64,000 nucleotides of DNA, from assembly GCA_951640165.1 (NCBI GenBank), contig OX621255.1, positions 20,000,001 through 20,064,000 of the forward strand, written 5' to 3'. The position numbers and the translations under genes were made by a program. Below, one piece after another: positions 27,770 to 40,200 of the stretch. The stretch comes from Pseudoips prasinana (taxonomy: Eukaryota; Arthropoda; Insecta; Lepidoptera; Nolidae). Position 1 is the first letter of the stretch, and each line of letters opens with the position of its first letter. The notes under the pieces were generated by a model. It saw only the letters and a program-made list of their open reading frames with translations, made no database searches and was not told the origin of the DNA.

Positions 27770-27885
27770 AAACTCCTTGTTTCTTTCTGATCTTCTAATT
27801 AAATTCGTTGCGGGATACAAGACAGTTGAAGCGATTTCCTAGGACAGGACATGTCTGAGCCTCACCGCTCAGTGTTTTTCATTGC
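27770..27885 (-). repeat. Repeat of the 18290 family, minus orientation
   Basis: TGCGGGATACAAGACAGTTG and GACATGTCTGAGCCTCACCG are the reverse complement of the 18350-18430 part. Confidence 0.5.
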
Positions 27886-28321
27886 ATACTTACCACTGCC
27901 ACACTAAACTAATCAGGCAGTGAGTGTCTCACGTTTTCACATCAGCAAGGCAATATGTAGATATACATCAAACCAGTCAATAATATAATATACCTATCCA
28001 ATTTCTAGGCGTCAAGCAGTGCAATTGACAGGCTGACACGACCTATATACTACTGACAAATCAATTATTCACACATGCCTTGTACGAGTACCTAGTCGAG
28101 TATGTGCCGAATCCAATTAAAATCTACATATCATTGTTAGAATATTGGATAGCACTATAGAATACGAGAGGAAATCTGCACCCAGAATATCCGCATTTTA
28201 ACTTAAATTTGTGATATTGGCATAGGCCTTACTTTTATTGCTTGTAGCGGCATAGTTTGAAACTCCATGCGGAATTTGCAACAACCAAAACTAAATCGTA
28301 TCACTATTAATATACGATGGG

Positions 28322-28920
28322 TTTTTAGGGTTCCGTAGACAAATGGCAAAAAACGGAACCCTTGTAGATTCGTCATGTCTGTCTGTCTGTCCGTCCGTAT
28401 GCTACAGCCACTTTTTTCCGAAACTATAAGAGCTGTACTGTTATAACTTGATTAGTAGGTGTATTCTGTGAACCGCTTTAAGATTTTCACATAAAAATAG
28501 AAAAAGAACAATAATTTTGGGGTTCCCCATACATAGAACTGAAACACAAAAGTTTTTTTTTTATCGTACCCATACATACATGTTGGATTTGGGGTCTTCA
28601 AAAATGATATTGAGATTTCTAATATTATTTTTTTCTAAACTGAATAGTTTGCGCGAGGGACACTTTCAAAGTGGTAAAATGAGCCCCCTCCCCCCTGTAA
28701 CTTCTTAAATAAGAGAATGATAAAACTAAAAAAAAGTATGACGTACATTACCATGCAAAATTCCACCGAAAATTGGTTTTAATGAGATCTAGTAAGTAGT
28801 GTTTTTTTATTCTTACGTCCTAAGCCGTAAACCATAATTTACCTTTCATTTAATCAACTAAAATACTTGATGCTACGGAACCCTTCATGGGCGAGTCCGA
28901 CTCGCATTTGGCCGGTATTT
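28322..28920 (+). repeat. 'GGGTTCCGTA ... TTGGCCGG' repeat, full-length copy
   Basis: Begins TTTTTAGGGTTCCGTAGAC, carries GTCTGTCTGTCCGTCCGTAT and ACTATAAGAGCTGTACT, and ends GAGTCCGACTCGCATTTGGC. About 600 bp. The first 40 bp contain an inverted repeat (GGTTCCGT/ACGGAACC). Other copies at 61866-62440 and 9560-9980, all on the same strand. Class unknown; no transposase. Confidence 0.8.
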
Positions 28921-29156
28921 TTAATGAATGCAAGCTTGTTTTTACAGATCGTTTGACATACATACATATATCTCATGTATGTATGTCATACAATCCGTAA
29001 ATACAAAAATATTACCCTTCAGCGCTGCTGGTTTCTGTTTTGACTTGCCTGACTCTGGGTTGTGTAAATGAAGCCAGCAAATTTGATCTCCCAGGCACAG
29101 TAGCCCGATTAGGCGACTTGCGCAGCTCAGAAAGGTCGTACTAAGTAAGTATCTGA

Positions 29157-29318
29157 CGGCCGCTGGGGACAAAAGGTGCAGACGCCTAGCCTAAGGGGAC
29201 AAAGGCGGAGTGTTGCTTTGGTGATAGTTGTTCAAGCCACGGGTAACGCATGACTGGCAATTGTGGAGACCTTTAGGGGAGGCCTTTGGCCAGTAGTGGA
29301 CGTCTTTGATGATGATGA
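29157..29318 (+). mobile_element. RTE-like LINE 3'-end fragment
   Basis: GACGGCCGCTGGGGACAAAAGG, CAATTGTGGAGACCTTTAGG, GGAGGCCTTTGGCCAGTAGT and a GATGATGATGA tail match the 3' end of the element at 26685-26882. Confidence 0.7.
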
Positions 29319-29319
29319 C

Positions 29320-30025
29320 TTTCCCATCCAGTCCAGTTTAATAATAAAGCTGGGATTAACAGATCCTTGGCACAAAATCTATATTTATTTACCTAACTAG
29401 GTACTATAATCTGCAGTCAGCGTTTAGGACAAATTGGTCATTTCCTTGACCCTATCCCAAAAACGTCCCCTCAATAACTCAGAACCACCCGGACACACTT
29501 AATTAACAACGATTCGGACAGAGCTCCAACTCCGGTGTTGAATTAATTACGTGGCCGGATAAGCCGGTTGCTCTGATATAAATTGACGGTCACAGCTGAA
29601 ATGTTATAGCCAACTAGACGTGCGTGGTCTATGGAACCATGTAATTTTCTGTAGTGAGACTAATTTATTAACATTATACTGTGGTTAGTGGCAGTCGTGA
29701 AATATTATTCCACAAGTACATACCTAAAGCCGATTTTACAATACGTAGTCGTGTCATAAATTCTGTCCCACATTCAAAAATTATATTGTAAAGGTAATAA
29801 TTAGTTAAGTGAAATTTTAAATGATTAGTTTATACGTTAGAGACTTAGTTATTAGGTACCTACAGGTGTTCACAGTTTTAAGTTATAGAATTAAAAACAA
29901 ATTTATGTGTGTTATAATTAACATATTTATTATAAAATTTATAATTTATTTCATGTTTAACCAGCGCCGGCACTGGATTAAATAATTATCACTAGGCTTT
30001 GCGTAACTACCTACCTATATGAGCC
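29320..30025. other. Intergenic, nothing recognised
   Basis: AT-rich DNA between the two aldolase genes with no open frame, RNA gene or clear repeat structure. Confidence 0.5.
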
Positions 30026-30030
30026 ATGAC

Positions 30031-30528
30031 TAAGGCCTCATTTACGGAGACGCGGGGCGTCGCGCGTTGCGTTGAGCGGGGCGTCGCGCGTTGCGATGAG
30101 CGGCGCGGCCCGCACTGAATTCAAATATATGGCGTTGTATGAGTGCGTTTACGGAGAAGCGATTTTAGACGCGTTTGTTTGAATTAGGGCGTTTTTTGGC
30201 CGAGCCCGCGGATGGCACCGACGCGTCCCACGCGGCGTTTATAGCGGCGGCGCACGCAGCGGCAATTCTTGATTAAGCTATGTCCGCCGCGTCCTTTGCT
30301 ACACGGTAGAGGATTCGCCGCAGGCGCCGCGGCGGGCACCGCCACGCTTCCCGTCTCGCTTCTCTATGAACATGGTCGTATATTGCTATAAGTTTGTGTT
30401 TACGCGTGCGATGATGCGTGCCGCTTCACGCGCCGCCCCACCGTAAACAGAAAAAACGTCCGACGCGCCGCGAGACGCCACGCCACACGCGACGCGAGAC
30501 GCCCCGCGTCTCCGTAAATGAGGCCTTA
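30031..30528. mobile_element. GC-rich MITE with perfect 31-bp inverted ends
   Basis: 30031-30061 (TAAGGCCTCATTTACGGAGA, then CGCGGGGCGTC) is the exact reverse complement of 30498-30528. Imperfect pairing continues inward. The interior is rich in CG dinucleotides (GCGCGGC, GCGACGC repeated), in strong contrast to its AT-rich surroundings. No transposase reading frame. The superfamily is not clear; the terminal TAA/TTA could include a 3-bp target. Confidence 0.85.
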
Positions 30529-30929
30529 CAGTTTACGGATCAGATTTTGGACGTAAACAATAAACATGTCGTTGTTCGAGTTCGACAGACCTTTTCATAG
30601 ACGGACGATGAACGCTTTTTATTCGGTATAAAAAGTATGCGTTATTAACAAGTTGAAAATGTGTGTTAGTCTTCGATTCGATTAGGTAGATGTGGTACCT
30701 ACCCTACTCCATGTTAGCAGTATAAACTTTGGAGAGTACCAGCGATGTGAACTGAGAATCTAATCACAGTCTAAATTGTATATTATAATATAATTATCAT
30801 CCTTCACAGACTTCAAAACCAACTAAAATAAAATAGATATCACTTCCCGGCAAGAAAGTTGTCACAACACATATTAGGTACAAAATGACATAATCACAGT
30901 ATTAAATAGCGCGTATTTCATTTGTCAGG

Positions 30930-31110
30930 CTGAAAAAATGTCGTTATTATGTTACGCATGGTTACCGCTAGATGGCACTAAGTTCTCTTTTTTACGGAGC
31001 CGTTTTGCTCCAAACACAGGCGTGAACAGTGTCACATTTATGTTAATACACAGTAGACGTGTACTGTGTCGCCAGAAAAGTGTTTCAACGTATGATGTGA
31101 CCTTTTTATG
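30930..31110 (+). other. Possible exon-like segment, function unknown
   Basis: An open frame from the ATG at 30938 (MSLLCYAW, LDGTKFSFLRSRF) is preceded by TTCATTTGTCAG and ends at a consensus donor GGGTAAGT at about 31111. No motif was recognised, and joining it to the exon at 31724 gives an immediate stop. It could be a non-coding exon or chance. Confidence 0.2.
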
Positions 31111-31453
31111 GGTAAGTTTTACGTTTAAACATTAGAATTTTTACTAAAAAGGCGGCACAATCTGTGTTATGACTGTATTGTTGACGAAAAAGCATTGTAA
31201 ATATTGCCATATCATCCAAAAAACAGACATAACATGTATAGGGTCTCTTTTTTTACTGTTTCACTATCTATAATCGCAATTTAAGCGAATTAAAAAAAAC
31301 GTAACACATGTAATGTCGTTATTAATGTAAACTTTTATCATAATCACGAGTTATATGTCGTGTTCGGCCTTTTTTCTGTATAGAATATAACTCAATCTTA
31401 ATACCACGTTGTTTATTTTATTTATTTAATAGTACTAGTCTTTACTAATTGTT

Positions 31454-31705
31454 GAAGTTATACTTCTTTTGGCGCGATGGAGAAAAATGATGAGAGTGAA
31501 TTTTTACGATGACCCCAAAAAATTGAACAGCATGAAGTTAGTTCTAGGTGGTATGAGAGTGAATTTTTACGATGCGCGCGCGTCTGCGCGCGCAAAGTAA
31601 AAATAACAGCATGACGTTAGTTCTAGGTGGTATGAAAATTGATAACTATGTTCAAGTTGTATATTAAGAAGTATAACTTCTAACGCGTGTTCATAAGTAC
31701 ACACA
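31454..31705 (+). repeat. MITE-like repeat with GAAGTTATACTTCTT ends, copy 2
   Basis: GAAGTTATACTTCTT at 31454 and AAGAAGTATAACTTC ending at 31680 are inverted. The repeated TTAGTTCTAGGTGGTATGA occurs twice inside. A further ACGCGTGTTCATAAGTACAC block extends it, as in the 3685-3950 copy. Confidence 0.7.
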
Positions 31706-31730
31706 ATTTTTTTTATTTTTTAGGATTAAT

Positions 31731-32278
31731 ATGAATGATAATAGTCGGGCAGCATTGAAAATACAACTGGCTAGCGAGAAATTGAATGAACAAAATATTT
31801 GTAATCAAAATGCTTTGAAAGACGATGATGTTTTAATGCAAGGTTAGTGTTTGTGTGCCCCGATGTTCTAGTGGTTTATGTACCGGACCATGATCTTGGG
31901 TTAGATTCCCGAATCACACAAATAGTATTTCGAAATTTGCTCTGGTTTCTAATCACCGACGTTTGCTAAGCGTAGTGACTTTCCCAGATCCTATCATTGT
32001 AGTGGTGACATGAATTCAGTGATGGAGGTCTTTGCCTTGCAGTGGGACAGTTTGATTAATTTGCTTTTATGTATTTTTATCAGCTGTTTGATTACCATAA
32101 TACAACACTAAATCAGACGGCCGCATGTTAGTTGTCCAGGGATACTTATTTATTTTGTTTTTCAGATCTAGATCTCGACACATCTACTTCGAAAAAATGT
32201 GAAAATAAGCAGTACCTAACTGACGATCAAAACATAATGAAGGAGAAGATTTTAATTAGTTATTTTTTCTTATTGTAG
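31731..32278 (+). CDS. Putative small two-exon gene, 74 codons
   Basis: Exon A (31724-31842) follows TTTTATTTTTTAG and codes from the ATG at 31731: MNDNSRAALKIQLASEKLNE to DDDVLMQ, with donor GTTAGT in phase 1. Exon B (32166-32278) follows TTTTTCAG and continues in frame (DLDLDTSTSKKCENK, LTDDQNIMKE) to TAG at 32276. AATAAA lies at about 32312. The protein is hydrophilic, of unknown family, possibly the start of a coiled coil. It could be a host gene fragment or a piece of the adjoining repeat; the frame-preserving splice sites are the only support. Confidence 0.3.
31850..32065 (+). repeat. tRNA-like SINE, degraded
   Basis: GATGTTCTAGTGGTTTATGT (A-box-like) and GGGTTAGATTCCCGAATC (B-box-like) are 35 bp apart. 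The body ends TTTGCCTTGCAGTGGGACAG. It lies in the intron of the putative small gene. Confidence 0.45.
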
Positions 32279-32329
32279 GTGCCAAAATTTTATAATTAAA
32301 GACAGTTAACCAATAAAAGTAATGATGAT

Positions 32330-33700
32330 GATTGCATTTAGACGTATGTTTACGAAAAATAATTTCATGTTCTAAGATTATTTTTTTATATTGTTATCTA
32401 CCAACGAGTGAATTAATTAAGACTGATTGATAATTAGACCATAACTAGTAATTTATCATCAAGAAGTTATTTTTTGATGTTCTTATTTTATTTTAATGAG
32501 AAGTTTATAATTTAGTTAATTTTTCTTTATTTTTAATAAATATTGAAGACTTTTAATAGTAAAAGTAATGGTGATTACATGCATTATAATGTGTACTATT
32601 TCTTAAACTACAGAAATTATAATAAAAAAAAGAGTCATAATATTCATCAAATTAAAAGATTCTTAAAAATTAGTTTAAATAATACAATTTTGCTATTAAA
32701 TTTAAAGCCCTATAATATATATATAAATAAGCTATTTGCATGCCATATTTCAGCAATCTAAATATTATAGTTTTTAAATTATTGACGTCTAGATGAACAA
32801 AAACTATTAAAGTTACAATTTCTCGAAACAGCTATTTTTGTATTCTGACACTTTTTTTGCCGGGAGGCGATATGTAATTTAACTTCAGCTAAGTAGTCTT
32901 GGAATCGAACAAGTTGTTTGTATGAAAACCTCGCAATAAATCTCATTTTGACAAAAATCTAAAAGATTATACAAACAGAACCATTTCTAAATCAGGAGAA
33001 AAGTCCTATACTACGCTCACTAGGTAATACTAACATCTATAATTGTCATTTATAAATAATACCTATTATATCTGTATTTCACTGACTGATGTGACCAAGG
33101 TGATTTCTTAATAAACCAAAGAGAATAAGTACAGCAAACTAATTCGAATATGCAAAGAAAATCTAATAAACTCTTCGTTGAATATGCATACCTAATCAGA
33201 GAGTAGGTAAGCTCTACATTTATATGTCTTTATATAATAGGTAGGTATATTATTTTATTCGTGGAGACCTATTTATGGCGTTCTGTTAAGTATACATACA
33301 ACGCTAAAATGTCGCTGAAAGCTGTTAGTCTTCCTAAGAGAAATAAATAAAATAAAATAAACAGAGAGTATGTAAGATTTATTATATGCATAAAACACCA
33401 ATAGTGTAGGCTTATTATTATTATGTATCCAAAATATCGAAAGTAAATTTCAGGTTGTTTAAAGGTGTTTCGTAATAGTGCCACCTAGCGGCAAATTGTT
33501 GATATAAAATCATTGTCAGCTTACAAAATAACATTCGCGAGGTAGCCGACAGAGTAACCTAACCAGCTACATTAAAAGTTCAAGCATGGTCCAATAGGTA
33601 GCGTTTATTCCGTTGACAAAACTGCTTCATGCTATTATCATTGGACCTTCAAATGACCTTTTGTATGTGTCCTCTCGACGACTTACATTTTGACAGCACT
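32330..33700. other. Intergenic, nothing recognised
   Basis: Very AT-rich. The open frames at 32543 and 33269 are low-complexity and have no motif. Confidence 0.5.
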
Positions 33701-33711
33701 ACTAACGTAGC

Positions 33712-33755
33712 AGTTCGGGAGTGTCTGTGTTCCGCCGGATAAATTCCAATATATT
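33712..33755 (+). promoter_or_regulatory. Candidate first (untranslated) exon and start site of gene 2
   Basis: GCAGTTCGGG resembles an insect initiator, and the following 44 bp end at a strong donor (GTAAGT at 33756). No TATA box is at the expected distance. This would pair with the acceptor at 37099. An inferred site only. Confidence 0.25.
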
Positions 33756-34880
33756 GTAAGTTGATAATGTATTTATTCTATAAATAATTCTAAAATATAT
33801 TTTGCATGCTATTGAAGGAAAAGAGATGCTTCGAAGGCTATTTCATTTTCCTATAGGTTGGTATTTTAATGTAGGTTAACTTTTTCCTCCAATTTCTTAT
33901 TGGAATGTACCAACTAAAATTGTTAACGTTTTGTTTTTTTGTTTTATTTAATTTTCACTCTTATGCATATGTATTATTCAATTCCAGCATTGACTTTAAT
34001 TGTAATTTCACCATTATTTCAATACATAATCAAAAGTATGTTTGAATTATGATAATAAATACTGCTTTAAAATTGTAGTTAGGTACTTTACACACTAATT
34101 GTAATACGCATTGTATAGAATTTTAACAAATTCCAGTATCAACTAATGCAATGCATATTAGGGACTAAACCCGTGAGTATACCCGGTGAGGTAACATTAT
34201 TGGTTCCAAGAATATTTATATTATTTTATCATCTAGGTAAGCTATGAATAAGATTGAGACGTATCTATTTTGAAAATATATCTAGTTATAAACATACATT
34301 CGGTTTTCCTAGTATTTTTATACACACTGCGTAATTTCTATTCAATGACCTTCCAAGGTCATATTTAGGACAATGGAGATAGACGTTATCATGAGTGAAG
34401 ACAATTTAATAATTATTTTATGGGATTGTACTTTCTTTTTACAAAGGTTACAAATTTGTCGAATATACACCTATTTATATAAAAAAGACTGGTTTTAGGG
34501 ACAAAATACTATTCTATATATTTACTATTAATTTTAATTAAACAATTATTTGAACAGGAATCCTCACCCATCGAAATGCAATATTGTTCAAATACGACTA
34601 AATGCACAATTTATCGATCTTTGTGCATCACTATTTTTATTTATTCATAATTTGTGTTGTCAAAATTTTGACATTGACATTGTGAAAGTTCCTTGAGTTC
34701 CTTCCATATTTGATCGATATTAATAAATTTTGAAAACAAAAGAGTGTGATTATTTTCTGAATGAAAGACAAGTATCTTTTGCAATGGTGAGTTTTTGATA
34801 AACATTTACCATGCTTTTTATAATGTCGAGTATACTATTTATTTCATAAATGAAATAAAATAAATAATTAACTATAAACA

Positions 34881-34962
34881 ATGGGTGCTAAAAAGAAAAA
34901 GAGTGGTAAGAAAAAGAAGGGACCTCCGGAGTCAGGATGGTGGCCTGGATTTGGTACTAAGG
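34881..34962 (+). CDS. Ald: Alternative first coding exon of gene 2, lysine-rich
   Basis: ATG at 34881 in good context (ACAATGG) begins MGAKKKKSGKKKKG, then PPESGWWPGFGTK, and ends in phase 1 at the donor GTAGGT. Splicing to 37100 (CCACAATG) continues in frame as Ala-Thr-Met-Thr-Thr-Tyr. It would therefore add 29 residues to aldolase, giving about 393. The nine lysines suggest a nuclear-localising, nucleic-acid-binding or membrane-surface tag (inference). It could also be the first exon of an unrelated transcript. Confidence 0.55.
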
Positions 34963-35189
34963 GTAGGTTATCTATTTGTTTATGAATTTTAACCTGTGAG
35001 CCTAAGCAGCTCCAAGCTAAAAAGAAGAAATCACCACTATCAGTTGATATTTTGAATAATAGAAAGTAAATGTTAAAGATTGTAGTTAAAGAAGTAAATG
35101 TGAAAGAATTTGAGTGAATTTAGCCCCCCAATTAAATGCAATTTTTTTAAAATCTTACCTACATAAGTAATAATAGGTATCATTCTGGT

Positions 35190-35410
35190 TGCATTTGTGC
35201 CATGGAGGCCAGCTCAATGCTAGCTATCTGTGCGGGGCATAATATAGTGTAGAAACACAATTGTGTGCACAAACACATACTTTCTAATACCTCAATGATC
35301 ATGATCCGAGGGGATGACAAGGACACAATGGGCAAGGTGTTGGGCACAGTACCAACAGCTTTACAGCTCAGAGGCACGAGGGTGTGTGTGAGTGAAACCC
35401 AGTATATTTG
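35190..35410 (-). repeat. Decayed SINE body (family of 1316 and 56804)
   Basis: CATAATATAGTGTAGAAACACAA, TGCACAAACACATACTTTCT, GATCATGATCCGAGGGGATG and CAGAGGCACGAGGG match, with many changes, the reverse complement of 56950-57110. Confidence 0.5.
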
Positions 35411-37085
35411 AACATGCCACCACATCACCAATCAGGCTGAAAATAAGAATGAAAATTCTGAACATTATTAATCACTTGAATATCCAGTCCAAATTTGTCT
35501 AACTTTGGCTGACTAATCTAATAAATTTATACACATATACTTAATTTAAAAGGGTTAAGGCACATTAGACATCTGAGTGGATAATAAAAAACTTAAAAAT
35601 ATCATTAAAATACTAGTAATTGTGTTCACATTAAAATTTCTATTTATTGTGTACTTTAGACTTACAGCAGTATAAAATTAATACCACTTTAGTTTAAGTA
35701 CAAATTCTACCTGAGTGTCACTGTATAACACATTTGGTTTTTTCATTATTCTGCATATTCTGCATATTTAGTTGTGACATATTTCAATATGTCACAACTA
35801 ATAATAGAATACAGACAAAAACATATACTTAATAATATACTGCCTGCCTTTAACAATTTTTATGAAATTGATTATTCAGCTTTCACACAAGTTTTAGGAA
35901 ATAAAAATTTTATAATTTAGTCTTATCTTGCACTTTCCACTATAAAAGTTATCTCACAGTTTCCACCAGAAAACTGAAAGGATTTGGGATCAGTTACTTT
36001 AAAGCTTACTTTTGCATGTTTTATAAGACACAGTGAATATATATATATCATGCAACAAAAAATATATTCATCGGAAACTTAATCAAATTTGTAATTGATA
36101 TGTTATGTAAAATATGTGTAAATGGTCTGTCAAATAATAAAATTTGACTGAATAGCTCAATGGTCTACAGTCCTTAAAGTGTTATTAAGTAAATTATAGT
36201 TTATTTAATAGCAGTGCATATGATTTTTTAATATCATACAAAAATACTGTCCAGTATATCAATTCTCATATTCAGGACTGTATTTTTTATATATATTTAT
36301 TATTCTATTAATAATATACATGTCCTTTAATATAACACAATCTTCCTTGTAAAATAGCATAATGTAGATAAAAAAGAAAGTAATTGAATGTTAAAACAAT
36401 GCCTTTTATGGGCTTAATAAAATAGTAACCAACTTGATTATTTGCAAACATATTGAAACCTGCTTGTTTTTTAACCTTGGTAACTTATGTCACTAATTAT
36501 TTAAACCATTCAATATCTGTAACTTAACCGCTTATCAAGAAGCATTACTTAATCTTGTTTTTTATTGCATGTTATTTATTACTGTAATATTTATTATTAA
36601 ATTTGGATAAGAATTTGGTGTTCTCGATTGATAACAAACTGAATTGAATAAATTGATATAGATGCGAAGGAAAAATGTTTATACAAGTAACAAAGGTTCA
36701 AATTAATAAAACTATATAGTGCAATATGGTGCCATCATACCTCTATTTAATGTGATGGAAGTATTGGCACAGAAATAGTACATATACAATTTTCTAATAT
36801 ATATTATGTACAACAATATTTAACTTCACAATATATTTTATATCATATAGAAAATCTCACAGAAAAGTAATTCGACATGCCACCTTTTTTCACTGTTGTC
36901 TTCAATTCTATTTGTGCCAGTCCAAAGTGGTCCCCCCATCTTGGCACTATCTAACATTTCACAGATGCTGCAGTCCTAGTAACTTTAACAGAAATAATCT
37001 ATGTAGCAATATAGATTGAATAGTTAATTAATTAACAGTACAAACTTATAAGTATGAACTTTACGGGATCCATAATTTAACTGTT
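35411..37085. other. Intron upstream of gene 2 coding exon 1, nothing recognised
   Basis: AT-rich with few repeats. No gene or RNA gene was seen. Confidence 0.5.
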
Positions 37086-37104
37086 TATGTTTGTTACAGC
37101 CACA

Positions 37105-37216
37105 ATGACTACCTACTTCCAGTACCCGACTCCCGAGTTGCAGGAGGAGCTTAAGAAAATCGCTCAGGCGATTGTTGCTCCTGGCAAGGGTATCCTTGCC
37201 GCTGATGAGTCCACCG
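37105..37216 (+). CDS. Ald: Aldolase gene 2, coding exon 1
   Basis: Residues 1-37, [16 protein letters not shown] to [11 protein letters not shown]. The exon begins at 37100 after TTTGTTACAG, with five bases (CCACA) before the ATG. The donor is GTAAGT. Phase 1. Confidence 0.95.
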
Positions 37217-40200
37217 GTAAGTTAATAATGTAGTTTTATAAATTGGGTACATACATAATGATGTTGTTCTACTGTGGTCTGTATTATTCCACACAGAGTT
37301 CATTATGAGTGATGAGTGTCTGTAGGTAGAATCAAGAGTCAAGAGTCTTTGTGGGTAGAATTTGCACATTATATGAAATCTCTTCTTATCAAACTAGAAC
37401 ATAACCGTAACACAAAATAACACTGTCTACCCATGAAACTGCACCAATTAAAGGAAACCAGTTACAATATAAAGAAGAAAATTTGTTCTCTCCATGCAAA
37501 AAGCATCAGCTGAACGATTTTTGTATGGGAGGTTAATCGTTTTTTGTGTGTTTTACTTGTTGATGTAAGTTCCATGTACCATATTTATGTAACATCATGT
37601 ATAAGACATGATTGTGTATATTTGAGCTAGAGCTCAATTTGTTCTTCTTAACAAATCTATACTAGATTCCAACAATTTTGCTATATTGAACAAGCATTGA
37701 GTCTGACATGGCATGGTTAAACCAGGTCAGGACTTTAATTTCTTTTTTTATTAATATTGAACCTTATATCAAAAATATTAGATTCATAATAAAATTATTC
37801 GCTTTTCAATCGCGAAACTGCCCGTGTGTTTCCTTAAAGATCAGGTTGAAAGTTTTGATAAGGTTGAATGGAATTTAAATGATGATATATTGTGGGTGTT
37901 TGCCACAGGCACCATGGGCAAACGTCTCCAGGACATCGGAGTTGAGAACACAGAAGAAAACCGTCGTAAATACCGTCAGCTGCTCTTCACTTCTGATACT
38001 GTAAGTATTTAAATTAATATTTTTATACTATTGATTAGTTATATAGGAGTAAAAGGCAGCTGTGTTTCCTACCCAGAAAGGCCTCAGGTTGGTGATGAAA
38101 AGCCAGTTAGCTGTTGGCGAATTTCTATATTATCAAAATTGCTGTTAAAATACTGTTTTTTTTTTTATTATTTTGGTGGTGGGAACCCTTTCTATAGCAG
38201 TAATCGTATGCTAAATGCCAGAATATTAAGTTACGGTCTCGTCCTTAACTACATGTGGCGATCTTTGAACAAGTTGTTCGGTAATTCGACCTAGGTTAGA
38301 AAAGTGAAAGGAGACATCATCATATCAGCCGAAACACAACTGCTGGACAAAGGCCTCCTATAAGGATCTTCACAACTATCGGATTTACATTCAGTGGCAT
38401 CCTGCGAATCTTGTAAGATCGTTGGTCGAACTTGTGGGGGGCTTGCCCACCCTGCAAAAGAGTAACAGAAGTAAGAGTTTCTAGACTAGTGTTTTAACGT
38501 GTCAGTTGTATCAATTGTGTCAGATCACCTTAACCTTTCTCTCGGTCATGCTCCTAAATATAGCACAGGTCACACAAGTGTCAATTACTTTGGCTCGCGA
38601 TACGTGTGCGTACGTAATTTGAAAAAAAAACTAAATGGATCACAACCGCCAATAGTGATCAATATAAGCATTAAATCCAGCCTTTTCATGAAGGAATAAA
38701 TAATCATAAGTTATTCACTCGTGGTTTAAGTGCTATGTAGTCTCGTATTTACCTATGTGACCGATGATGTTTTATTTTCCTTAATAATTTTACCTGGTTA
38801 TCATGTTGCCGTCGCATCTATTTAAAAACAAAATAATGTTCGTTTTATCATCGTATTTTTATACGTATTCTCTTCGTTGCGTCATTATTTCTACATCATT
38901 TCATCATCCATCAATCTTCCACTTTTGGGGAGAACGTTTATAATATGGCTTTTGCCACGTAGTATGCCTGTAGGTACTGTGACGATCTTAATGGTCGTGG
39001 ACCTTCGTTCGTCCAAGAAAACATTTAAAAAAATAAATAATTTGAAAATATTCTCTTTGATAGAACCCTAGTAGTAAAGAAACAGTAACACTTACGAGAA
39101 ACCATAAAATAGTGTTTAATTCCTACATAACTACAAGATCCCGAAGACAACTGGACCAGCAGATCGCCATAGTACAGAATTTCCCCAATTAATAGTGAAC
39201 CTTATGCTTATGCGATAAAATTGAAAATCTATAAAAGGAATTCCACAGATTGGGGTAGCTGGATGTGCTGGCGTCTGTACCTTATATATTTCGTCACTCT
39301 GCCGATACCCATGTCCCGAGTATCTGGTCCTTATCTATGCACACATTTAAGTTTAATCGGTTTCCATACAGAACGTTTATCATGTGGAATCTTTAACCAT
39401 TTGTTCTATTAATATAGTTCAGCATAAGGATTCCCTGAAAGTATTCCGGATCATTGGCTAGACTAGTTTTCGGTAATTATTAATTAGTGATGTTCAGTTA
39501 TTACATCACATTACACATAAAAAATTATCACCAGATCAAATTGCGTGATCAGTGAGATTGTTTAAAAAAGTCTCAAGTTACCTACTTGAAGGATGATGAA
39601 ATAAGGGGGTCATAAAACTAAATATTGGGTAACAATGATGCAACAATGCGAACACACGTCACACAAATAATATAATATTTTACAACGAAAATTATTTTAG
39701 GTTTTAAGGACTGATTAACATCGGTTTGTCTTTGATTTTCACCCTGAACAACAGTGTAATAGTCACTACCTAATTTGAAACTCTATTATGCCGTAATAAG
39801 AGCTAAAACGAATAAATTATGAACATAATACCCTTTGCCCGATCAAGGGTTAACCCTTGGCATCGATCACAAACCGCAGACATATATCGACTATTGATTT
39901 TCTACCTGTATATTTATGAGTCTATGCCACTACGCACGTACACTGCTATCAAACAACACGGCATGTGAAAGCGTTATGACGCGTCTCTATTAGACTGTGT
40001 GGTATTTGTTTGCGAGACTAGTCATGTGATGTCGAGCTATTTCATTGAGACGAGAAGAGACTTATTGTATGAGACAGGAATAGATTTGCTTCTCATAAGT
40101 ATTAAACCAATGCCCTGACTAACTAAAGGATGAAGGTTTTCATGTTGATAATATATGATATACTGGGACATTATTTGCACACGGCCTTTTACTATGGAAA

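Noticed and set aside
30418..30600. 60-residue Arg-rich open frame
   Set aside because: Lies in the CG-rich MITE and its right inverted end.
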